Of a stretch of DNA of 64,000 bases, positions 11,960-21,800 are shown one piece after another. The stretch lies in the NCBI GenBank assembly GCA_023105745.1, contig JALGQZ010000009.1, forward strand, positions 7,005,937-7,069,936. The letters run 5' to 3'. This DNA comes from Austropuccinia psidii. Taxonomy: Eukaryota; Basidiomycota; Pucciniomycetes; Pucciniales; Sphaerophragmiaceae. The notes beneath the pieces were generated by a model. It was not told where the DNA came from. It worked only from the letters and a program-made list of their open reading frames with translations, and made no database searches. How positions within the stretch are numbered: the stretch's first letter is position 1; every line of letters starts with the position of its first letter. Both the position numbers and the translations under genes were made by a program.

Positions 11960-13394
11960 TGTCAGGCTGAGTCTATGATGAAGATGTATAATAGTATTTA
12001 CAGGCTTCAACTATAACTGTGAAATGGTGAAAATGGTAATAAAAAGGCTTGTTTATCGTTATAAGGGTTTTAGAATGAGATAATAAGGGCTTTACTATAA
12101 TAATATAGTGGTGGTGAGCGCTGCTGAAAGCCCTGGGTGCAGTCTTACCAGTTGGATTACTATAATAAGAGATACATTATTTAATTTCAAGTATAACCTG
12201 ATTATTTCCAAGAGTATAATTGTTTTTGACAGTTGTAATATGTAGGAATCCAAGAGCAGGTTGGGGATTCCTTTTCTGGCAGTGAAAAGGCCTCCTTTTA
12301 TCCTGAAATGGGGTGAAAAGGCTGCTAGACCTTTTCACGTAGAGGAAGTGAAGATTTATAACTCTCAAGGACAGGCTTGTGGTTTTCAAAAGGCCTTTAC
12401 ATCCTTTATTGGGCCCAGATGTGGCTTTGAAACCACATCTGGGCAGTGTTTACCAATACAGGGTGAAAAGGTTCATCTGAGGACCACACAGCCTGATTCT
12501 GATGTGTATGACGCGTAGAATGCTGTACAGAACCTGTATGAGACCCCAGTATTGAATGAAATATGAGGTATTAAAGTAAAAACAACCTTCTTTGTCTGTT
12601 TGATACCTCATAATCATTTTTATGGGATATTATCCCATGTTAAGGCTGTATTGGCCAAACTGTGGGATTTTGACCTTAAACCTGCCATACCTTTGTCAGT
12701 TTTCGAAATATCAACCTAAAAATTGGTTCTGCGTGTAGCCCTGTATGTGTTCTGCACAATGGTACCTCATTTTATATGGTTATCATTAAATATGGAACAG
12801 TTATCCCATGTACAAGCTTTTTGTACATAGATGTGTTTTAGGCAAAAAGCTGTATTGGGCTTCTTTGCCTTATAAGCTTTGTTATAGATGAGATATGGGA
12901 AAATGAATGGCACCATCAGATATCCCTGACTGTTCCCTTTCCAAAAAGACCCCACTTTAGGTATCTTACACTAAAACTGTAGAAGTTAGATGAGAGGTGA
13001 ATATTTTATTCACCCTTTTTTGCCCGTAATTTGGCCATAACTTCTGTGATACTGGTGCTAGCTAAGTTTGGCTGGTACCATTGAATAGCCCTTACTTAGA
13101 GCTTCATTTTGAGCACCCATTTGATGGGGTTAAGCCTCTTACTCTGTATCTCAGATGACAGGTGAAAATTAAGGTTTATGCTCACCAACAACTTTGAGCA
13201 GGAATAACTTTGTTATTGTTTGTCCTATGGTGATGGGACTTGTATATTTGGAAAGGAGTGAGCTTCCTTTTTCCTCTGATAGCTTTTGAGCTTATTTGGC
13301 TTAGCTCCATGTTTTGGTGGTATCTCGGCTACAGAATTGGTTTATGGTATTTGGCTGTCATGCTTGTGCTCTGGTTTTGAGTCACAGGCTGAAA
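11960..13394 (-). mobile_element. Element A 5' LTR
   Basis: The LTR starts TGTCAGG on the plus strand and ends TGAAA, a mutated form of TGACA. The next five bases, CCACA, repeat the five bases before 3719. It should hold the promoter for the minus-strand transcript. The conserved hairpin of the family lies near 12410-12460, with one mismatch in this copy. Confidence 0.9.
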
Positions 13395-13399
13395 CCACA

Positions 13400-13739
13400 A
13401 TTATCAAATATATAGAAGGGAAATATTGATATAATTATAGAGGAGAAGTGTATATCCAGAAAATTTAACTAATACAGACTAAAAATGTATTAATATCAGA
13501 AAAAACACGTGTTGGACTTCCTAATTATGCCAAGTATGAGTAATAAATTAAACCCACTACCATACTCCAGGTACATGAAAATGCATTTCAGGTTGAGAAG
13601 CTGGGTTTAGAGATTAACTGAAAGCCAAACTGCAAACAAGCTTCAATAATTTTCAGTAGCTCTTACTAAAATGAGATATTTTAATGAATTCTTTACCAAT
13701 AAGAATTTCAGAGTAAATATTACATACATTACTTTAGGA
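13400..13739. other. Non-coding flank, nothing recognised
   Basis: AT-rich DNA downstream of element A. No gene, RNA or repeat unit could be supported. Confidence 0.4.
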
Positions 13740-15030
13740 ATCATCCCATATTTTACAGCTATTTAGACCCCCTAAACCCATATAGATTTTTCCATTTCAC
13801 AGTGCTTCACTGAGAGTTTCATACATAATACCCCTATGAGAGTTGTACAAAACAATTAGGGAACTTGTTGGAGCAGCTGGAGAAAACAAGCCCAAAAACA
13901 TGGAGGAATAGAAGGGGGATGTCCTGAGGTACAAAATTAGCTATTTTGGCTAGTTTTGGGATTTTTATTCAATCGGACATAGTAGAGCCCAATAAAAAGG
14001 TCCCACTTATGGAATGAATATTCTATACAGTTCTGTGAAAGTGATTATGTATTATACAGGTGTTCAGACACCCAGAACCTATCATTTTGCCCAAGCTTGG
14101 CCATTTCACAGGGTTTTCACTTGGGTTTGCATGGTAAAACCCCCTAAATAAGATCTCCCACGGTTTTGGTGGGTTCTTTGCAGTCTCTGGAGCAAACAAC
14201 CTGTTGAAGCCATGGGAGAATACACCAGGGGGATCCCGTGGGATCTAGAAAATCCATATTTGACAGCTTTGAGGTTTTTTTACTCACTTGAGAATAATAC
14301 AGCTCAAATAAAAAATACTTCATAGAGTTCTGTGAAAATTATTCTTTATTTAAATCACATTTATACTTCAAAAACCTATACTATCCCCCAAATTTGGAAA
14401 TTTCATAGGTCTTTCAGGGTAAAGACCCCAAAATAAGGTTTCCTATTGGTCAGGGGGTTTGGTCATAGTAGCTGGAGTGAACAAGCCCCCAAACCCATGG
14501 GATAAAACACTAGGGGTATGTCCCAGAGTCCAGAAAACCCATTTTTGACAGTTTTTGTAGATTTTTCCTGATTGCCACAGTAAACCCCAGGGAAAATGGC
14601 TAATTTGGTGGAAAAAATATACCCAAATATTCCTTGCAAATTATTCTGTATTTGAAAGCTTTTTGGACACCAAAACCCCTTTTGTGGCACCAATACAGCC
14701 ATTTCACAGGGTTTTCACCAAGATTTGAAAAGTAACTATTCCAAAATAAGCCTTGCAAGAGTCCAGGGGTCTAATTCAGTAGGTTGATAAAACAAGTCCC
14801 TAAATCCAGGGGATGTCCCTGGGTTCCAAGACTCTATGTTTGTCCCTTTTGGAAGAGGGTTTAATTAATTGAACATATTAAACCCCCAAATATAGAGGAT
14901 TCATAAAATTCTATTAAGAGGAAGCTGCTTTTGAGATATTTTCAAAGCCCCAAATCTGGGATGTTAATGGGGTTTTACTGATTTTTCCATAATAAAACCC
15001 CTAAAAGATGTCTCTTCTTCATTTATTGTG
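13740..15030. repeat. Degenerate ~300-bp tandem repeat, about four units
   Basis: Landmarks recur at about 300-bp steps. 'ccatttcac' or a variant is at 13792, 14101, 14398 and 14699, with a weaker match near 14960. Each is followed by a 'ggttttcac'-like stretch, an 'aaaacccc' stretch and, further on, 'acaagcccc...ggggatgtcc...gttccaaga'-like text. Units are diverged and contain many stops. I recognise no gene. The 79-codon minus-strand frame at 14463-14702 lies within one unit and is not convincing. Confidence 0.65.
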
Positions 15031-15619
15031 TTTTATTCCATTTTTTATGTTTAAATAATATTAGGTCTTTCCAACACAATAAATTTGAACAAAACGTTTC
15101 TCTGTGAGTGATCTTGATAAGTAGGCACTTCTATTTTTTAAACAAGCTTGATCATCCTATCAACGAAAATAGTTTTAATAATAGCTATTTAAATCAATGA
15201 TAGATTAAAAGTATTGGGAATTTACATAATTATTGCATTGTATTTATTATGAATTTTTATTCTCAAAAGCTATAGAAAGAAGATTGATATTTTGCCTACA
15301 AGAATAAAGATTTATTTTGACATATTGAAGGAAAATGTTCAAAAAAAGCATTTCAGGCTCAAGTCACATGTTTAATCGATTTTCCATATTTTATTAAATT
15401 TATTGATTTTGAGCTCATCTAAGGTATAGTTTTTTGAGTCATTTCATTTATTTTCATTATATAGCCTCATAAAATTTATCTTTTAGGGTGAGCTGCAAAG
15501 ATAATTTGTAAAATAGTACAGAAACTTCAATAATAATTTCATATCAGGGGAACTTTAAAAGAACTTCATAATAATTATTTGAGAACATTCAAATAGCTAC
15601 AAAGGTATATTATAGGAGA
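15031..15619. other. Non-coding AT-rich flank of element C
   Basis: No gene is seen. The boundary with the 5' LTR of element C near 15620 is approximate, because the first bases of that LTR are diverged. Confidence 0.4.
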
Positions 15620-15824
15620 AATTCAAGAAACAATATATCCCTAGCTACCCAATTACACAAAAAAAGTCCTGGTGACAAGAAAACTTTACAATGATTATTC
15701 TTTGAAAAGAATTATCTTACAATAAGTGAAAATGCCATAAATACGCAGAAATTCTTAATCAACTTAGAGTCTAATGGTTAAGCATGTGAAATAAATTACA
15801 AAATTAGATTCCTTATGATAAAAT
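15620..15824 (+). mobile_element. Element C 5' LTR, left fragment
   Basis: This aligns with the start of the LTR at 38398: 'aagtgaaaatgccataaata' and 'aattagattcct' occur in both. The match breaks exactly where element B begins and resumes at 25931. Confidence 0.8.
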
Positions 15825-17662
15825 TGTGAGCCTTAGAGGTAATTTCATATACCCAAAAGACCACAAATATAAAAAATAACATATTAATATAAATAAAATA
15901 AATTTATTTATATTATTAAAATAAAAATAAAAAATATAAATATAAAATTATATTAAAAATAAAAAATTAATTATAATTTAAAAATAAAATTACTTTAAAT
16001 TTTGTAAATATATAATTACATTTATACTTGAAAAATTTAAGTAAAAATGAAATTTTAACAAAATTGTGAAAAAATAAATAAATTTGGAAAAAAGTTAAAT
16101 AAAATTTATTATAACTTTTTATCCAATAAATAAACATATAAATTTTATTTCACCATTGGATTCCTCATAAAAAATCAGGTGGGGTCACCTCTGAGTGAAA
16201 TTTTTGTAACTCAACTCTAAATAAGCTTAAATTAAGTTTTTAGTATTTTCAATACAAAAGTTGAAAATCCTCAAAACCTTAATTTAATTCACACCACATG
16301 TGGTGTTAACCATCAAATTTTGTGTTAAAATTGAGGTGTTGTGTTTAGTTTAGAAGTTATGAGGAATTAAAGTATTTTCAATTGAATTCAATTGAAATGT
16401 CAAAATGTGCGCGTGTATTACATAAGTGAACTTTGATTTACATATGAGGTGTCAATTATTACTGTATTGTACTGTATAATTGAATTGAATTACATGTGTA
16501 AATTATAAGTATAATACATGATGAGGAATTAAAGGAAAAATAAATTGGAAAGATTAAATTTGGGGGGGAAAAGGAACTCCAGCTCTAAGGGGGAGCTAGA
16601 CCCCCAAAATCCTTGCTGACAGGCGTGGGATGTCAAAATTCACGCAAAAGTTCATCACTTTTGGCCTGGAATTGAGTTACAGGGTCTGTGGACTCAATTG
16701 ATGATGAGGTTTTGATACCAACTGGGGTAGTTTTAGCTGTTGCCAAGAGGGTAAAACTACCCTTAAGATAAAACCATCAGAGTAAAAACAGTTTTAACTG
16801 GTTTCTACGACTCTGACACACATTCTGACGTGTTTTGAAGGCTCTAGGCCTGGTATTGCTATAGTAATGGCTGATTTAAGGGTCTAAAATGGCTAAAAAT
16901 GGCTAAAAATGGCTTAAACCAGCCCTTTTTGGTCTAAACCAGGGTTCAATGATGCCATAATTGGCTTTTCTGTTGTCAGACTGTTTTTCACGACTGACAA
17001 GAGTAAATTTTACTTTTGGAGTAAGAGAATTGATGGCTATAAAAGAATGTCTTCTTTGCCCCACTTTTCTCTTCATGTTAGAATCTTTTCCTTTTATTAA
17101 TTAGTTTAAAACTGTTAAACCAATCAATCAAAGATTCCAACCACCACTTTTAAATCATTTTAAACCTTTTAACCACGTGAAAAAATCATTATAATCATTG
17201 TTTGTAACTCTTATAATCATTTTTACCCCTGAACCACCCCAAAAGTGAATTAAAGCATCTTTCATCACTGTTAACTTTGTCACTTTGTTTCCAAATTCAC
17301 TCTGGTCACTTTTGGGCGTGTTTTCTCTTTAATATTCTTTTTAAAGACTTTGTTCTTTAATTAATTGCTTGCAGTTCTTTGCTCAATTAATTCCAATTGA
17401 AATTGCTCTTGAAGAAATTTCTTTTGTAGCCTTAAAATATCTCTTGTAGAGTATTTTTTGGATAAATTTTTATTGTTGGTAAAACAATAAATTTTTATAA
17501 TATTATTGTTTTATACTAATAAAGTTATAAACAATAAAATTGGCGTGTTTTCTCTTAAAAATAATATTTCATACTATTTTTAACTGAATTTTACCTTATA
17601 CAAATTTTGAGGACAGGAAAAGTACTTCATTTTTAATCAAAGTTTCATATCCACACCTTACA
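15825..17662 (+). mobile_element. Element B 5' LTR
   Basis: The LTR runs TGTGAGCC...CCTTACA. A TATA box TATAAAAG lies at 17038-17045, about 620 bases before the end, so it is the likely promoter. Two palindromes are present: ACACCACATGTGGTGT near 16292 and a 22-base one centred on GAATTC at 16376-16397. The first 300 bases are extremely AT-rich. Confidence 0.96.
17038..17045 (+). promoter_or_regulatory. TATA box in element B 5' LTR
   Basis: TATAAAAG is the best TATA match in the LTR and is kept at the same offset in the 3' LTR (25301-25308). RNA start would be expected some 30 bases downstream, inside a C/T-rich stretch. Confidence 0.6.
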
Positions 17663-17682
17663 TTTGGGGGCCCAGCCGTGAT
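17663..17682 (+). promoter_or_regulatory. Primer-binding site of element B
   Basis: The sequence TTTGGGGGCCCAGCCGTGAT follows the LTR directly. From TGGGGGCC it could pair with a tRNA 3' end of the form ...GGGCCCCCA. Elements A, C and D carry close variants in the same place. The tRNA is not identified. Confidence 0.65.
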
Positions 17683-17891
17683 ATTTTACCTGTGACATAT
17701 TTTTTTTACTCTTTTTAAATCTTTTTTCTTATATTGAAAAATTTAAAAACATATAAAAAATACTTATAATCCAAAAAAAAATCCTTAAAAAATAATTTTT
17801 TTTTCATATTATAAGTGAGGCTTATATTTTTATTTCTTTTTTGAAATAACCTTTTTTTTACTTAATTAATTGGCTTTTTCATTAATTTTAG
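17683..17891 (+). other. Element B leader with proposed leader intron
   Basis: This is an AT-rich leader without a gene. A donor-like AA|GTGAGG lies at 17814/17815, and an acceptor CATTAATTTTAG ends at 17891. The 77-nt interval is rich in T. Joining A17814 to T17892 creates the codon A|TG, read on as TCT GAC AAC. The same arrangement occurs in elements C and D. The 77-nt size fits fungal introns. Splicing itself cannot be proved from DNA. Confidence 0.55.
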
Positions 17892-18803
17892 TGTCTGACA
17901 ACGTGGTAAGACAAGAAAACATTGAAACAGCCTCAACAGTAACCAGCATTATCCCTGCCAGTACTGTTAATTCTGATCATAATAGTACTGTTATTGTGAC
18001 TCAAAATAATCAACCTGAACCAATATCTTCTGAATTAATTAACTTGGATATAAGTAATACACTTCAGAAAGCCAAAAATTTGGCCAATAGTAAGTTTTTG
18101 ACGTAAAAATACTATTTTAAGCCTTTTTTAACCATAATTATGCCTTCAACCAGGTCAGGAGCCAGCTACAACCCCTCAAGCAGCTCCCAAAAAGGTAATA
18201 GACGTGATTATGGCAGAGGCCAACCAGGTACAGAAGGAAAAGGGTCAGTTGATGACTTCGAAACAACTAAAATGGGTCATTCTGAAGCTGATAATACCAT
18301 TTTACCTTCAAAAAGAGCCGACACCGCCACAACAAGCCTCTGTGGACATATACAAAGCCAGCCACAGTGCATACAACAATGCACTCCAATTCAAGGAGTA
18401 CCAGATCCTTGCAGACCTGTGGAAGAATTGCATGAATTCTTACCTGACAGTAAGAAAATTCTTGGGCCATCCCAACACTTGCAAATTGCTCAATGGATGG
18501 CATCCATTGATGGAGAAGAAAAACATGATGCTTTTGACACTAGAATGGAGGAAAAACAACCCTCCACCAGCCAAACCAGTGCCAAAAACAGCCCCAGTGG
18601 CCAGCAGCAGCAATTCCAACGTGAAAAAGCAGCCACAAACTCCAAACAAGGGCAAAGGGAAGGCACCAGCCCCAAAACCTTACAGCCAGGGCTACAGAAT
18701 CCCAAAGATTCAGCAGGATGCCATGGAAAATGTATTTCAGATGGCCAGAACCATGATGGAATTACAGAAGAAAGAGGAAGCCAGATTAAGGTTCCAGAAA
18801 TGA
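17892..18803 (+). CDS. Spliced +1-frame accessory protein of element B, overlapping gag
   Basis: Proposed exons are 17892-18089 and 18154-18803. Translation would start at an ATG assembled as A|TG at the leader splice ([14 protein letters not shown]). Exon 1 ends AATA|GTAAGT. A 64-nt intron ending TTCAACCAG removes the Gag-Pol start codon. Exon 2 reads in the +1 frame relative to Gag ([14 protein letters not shown]...). With the first A the coding length is 849 nt, exactly 283 codons including the stop, so 282 residues. The protein has an acidic/polar first part, a middle with [13 protein letters not shown] and [12 protein letters not shown], a Lys/Pro-rich basic stretch ([12 protein letters not shown]) and a helical tail ([20 protein letters not shown]). 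Elements C and D keep the same pattern. I recognise no known domain. It might bind nucleic acid, but that is only inference. Confidence 0.62.
18090..18153 (+). other. Proposed 64-nt intron containing the Gag-Pol start codon
   Basis: The donor GTAAGT is near consensus. The acceptor is CAACCAG, and A/T-rich branch-like text (TTTTAAGCC, TTTTTTAACC) lies between them. The Gag-Pol ATG at 18140-18142 lies inside, so spliced RNA would lose it and enter the +1 frame. Comparable introns of 68, 80 and 62 nt lie at the same place in elements A, C and D. Confidence 0.6.
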
Positions 18804-21800
18804 TTTCTGACATATTTGATTCCATCCCAGAGTTGTATAATGCTATAAATGACGTGAAAAAACATCTTTCTGATAAAAATGACACCATTTGTAACAACAT
18901 TAAAACAAACAACCTGAGTCTGTGCCAAATTAATGAAACACTTATGTGTTTTGAAAAAGTTTTAAGAACAATTAAACATTCTAATAATGACAATTCTTCT
19001 AACATTAAGATAAATGAACAATCTGCCATTATTAAAGAATTAACAGATAAATATTCTAAACTCAATATTGATGACATGATTGAAACAAGAATTAAACAAG
19101 CCATAAATATTATCAAAACAGATAACAAGAAAGTCCTTGATGACATTTCAAATTCATTTACTGAAGTAAAGACATATACCATTGCCTTGAAAAAGTGTTT
19201 TGATGCTTCACAAGAAGAAGTATCAAAATTATCAATGAAATTGAATCAAGTCACTGCTGATAATACAAGACAGACAGAGTTATGGCAAGAACTGACACAT
19301 AAGGAAGACATGTATAAAATTGAAGTAATAAATTTAATACAAAGCTTCCAACATGAATACAGAAATTCCCAAAGGTGTAGCAACAGTAAAATGAATGACA
19401 TTGAACAATTACTGAACACCTTACCAAGAATGTCTACACCTCTAAATCAAAATGAGGGCACAAGAATTTCAAATCCACAAGTATTGGATCCTGATAATTC
19501 ACAATTAAAAAATGAATTATCCACTTCTTTTCATAACTTGGAACCATCAATGGGCCAAGCACTCTTGAAAGAAGTTCCAAAACTTAAAGAATGGCCTCAC
19601 TTCAGTGGTGAAGGAGAGTATGACCATATGGAATTCATTAGAGGTATTGACATGATCAAAGAGGATTTTGAATTACCAGACAGATTGGTAACAGCCAGGT
19701 TTAACACCTTGTTTACCAGATCAGCTCACAGATGGTACATCAAAATAAGACAAGCACATGGACACCAGAGTTGGACTTGGTGGAAAACCCAAATCATCAA
19801 CAAATGGGCAAATGATGCTTGGAGGTTTAAAGTTGAAACAGCCTTTGAATCTGCCAAATTTAATGCTGATAAAGACAAAGCTTTACCATGGTTTTGCCAA
19901 CAAAAGGACAGATTAACAGCATTATATCCTGACATGTCAGAATTTATGATCCATAGAAAAATTCTGAGACAATGTGGAGGTGACTTAGAGCATGCTGTCA
20001 AAAGCAGGACTACTGAACAATCTTCAGCAGAGGATATTATCAATATACTAGAAGAAGTAACCACCAGAACCAAAATTGGTTCTAGTAGGGTGAATCTTAA
20101 AACAAGGTTTAATACACCTTGGAAAGATTCTGTGGACAAAAACCCCAAAGAAAATTCTAGTAATATTAAATATAAATCTGCAGATACAGTCAGAAAATGC
20201 CATATTTGCCAAAGCACCACCCATTTAGCCAATACATGTCCAAAAATGGGGAAAATCAATGAAATTGACATTGAAAAAGAACCAGATGTTGAAAAAGAAG
20301 ACATAATTGAAGACAATTCAGATGATAAGTCATCCATATTCTCTGAATCTTCAAAAGATATAGAAAATATCAATGCCACTTTTGACATCATGGAATCTTA
20401 TTCCCACTTACCACAATTGAGCAATGGTCAAGTTGATTTATCAAAAGTTCAAGATGCACAACTTATGAAGACAAAACCAAACAGAGGAAAAGGTTATACA
20501 GCTGGTAACTCCTGTATAACAGAAGTGGTGATTGATAACAAACCCACCAAACTTTTGCTTGACCCAGGAGCCTTCTGCTCTTGTGTTGGAAAATCTTTTC
20601 TTAAGACTTGTGTACCAAATTTTGAAGACCAATTGTTACCAATTGATGGTATAAAATTCAACAGTGCAAGTAACCCAATGAAAGCATTAGGAATCTTTGA
20701 GACCAATGTCATATTCCCACACATAAATGGGAATTTAAGGATCACAGTTGAATTTGTTGTTATGGAAAATTGCTCTAGTACCCATTTTATATTGGGAAAT
20801 GACTATTTAATCATGTATGGAATAGATTTACATAATAACAAAGACAGATACTTTACAATTGGAGACAATAAGCGCCAGAAATTTGCCTTTTTACCCTTTA
20901 AAAGACAAATTACAGTAAACAAAGTATCACCAGTCAACTTAGAGTTAGAGAAATTCAAGTCTGAACAGTTAAGTGAGGCTGAAATAAGCCTTTATCTGAC
21001 TGATAAGCAAGAAAATGAACTTTCTTCCCTTTTGTATGACCACAGAGGAGCATTTGCTACAGACAAAGAACCCCTGGGAGCAATTATTGGTCATGAAGTT
21101 GACATCATTCTTAACATTGAGAGACCTTATCCACCACTCTTAAGAAGACCTGCTTATCCAGCAAGTCCAAAATCAAGAGAAGCTCTAGAAATTCATATCA
21201 AAGAACTTCTAGACCTTGGTGTAATAAGAAAAGTAGGCCACAATGAGGAAGTAGAAATAACTACACCAGTCATAGTGGCGTGGCATAATGGAAAATCCAG
21301 AATGGTTGGGGACTTTAGAGCTCTGAACACTTACACTGTTCCAGACAGATACCCAATACCAAAAATCCAAATTGCCCTTACTCAAATATCTCAAGCAGTG
21401 TATATAACCACTATGGATGCCCTTAAAGGATTCCATCAAAATGTAGTAACACCAAGAGCAAGAAAATATTTGAGAATTATTGTTCATTGTGGAGTGTATG
21501 AATACTTAAGGATGCCCTTTGGTATCAAAAATGCACCTTCACACTTCCAAAGAATGATGAATGAAATCTTCCCTGAAGAACTCTCAGAGGGATGGTTAAT
21601 CATTTACATTGATGACATTATTATCTGTTCAAAGACTTGGGAGGAGCACATGTACAGATTATCAAGAGTTTTGACAAAAATCCAATCAGTAAACATGAAA
21701 ATCTCCTTGAAGAAATGTCATTTTGGATTTAAAGAACTTAAGGCACTAGGACATGTTGTATCTGGTTTGTCCCTTGGAATTGATAAAAACAAAGTTGCAG

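Larger units (their letters stand above)
3714..13399 (-). mobile_element. Element A: complete, decayed Ty3/gypsy chromovirus
   Basis: Two LTRs (3719-5123 and 11960-13394) of 1405 and 1435 bp flank an internal region with gag, protease, reverse transcriptase, RNase H and integrase pieces in Ty3 order on the minus strand. A perfect 5-bp target duplication CCACA lies at 3714-3718 and 13395-13399. Stops, frameshifts and altered catalytic residues show that it is dead. The LTRs differ at many sites, so it is much older than elements B and D. Confidence 0.92.

Noticed and set aside
15860..16140. AT-rich run as an origin or scaffold attachment region
   Set aside because: The same text occurs in both LTRs of element B, so it is simply LTR sequence; no further evidence for an origin.
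17870..18106. Stand-alone 78-codon gene starting at TTG
   Set aside because: There is no ATG, and the frame is open through an AG acceptor upstream. It is better read as accessory exon 1 ending at the 18089 donor.
18140..18803. Programmed frameshift between the +1 frame and Gag-Pol
   Set aside because: The +1 frame ends at its own stop after the overlap, and the Gag frame is open from its own ATG. No slippery site with an in-phase exit was seen, and splicing explains the phase better.
18490..20391. Long minus-strand frames (18490-19182 and 19726-20391) under element B gag
   Set aside because: They are antisense to a clearly coding frame, have no recognisable motif and are not matched in element D.
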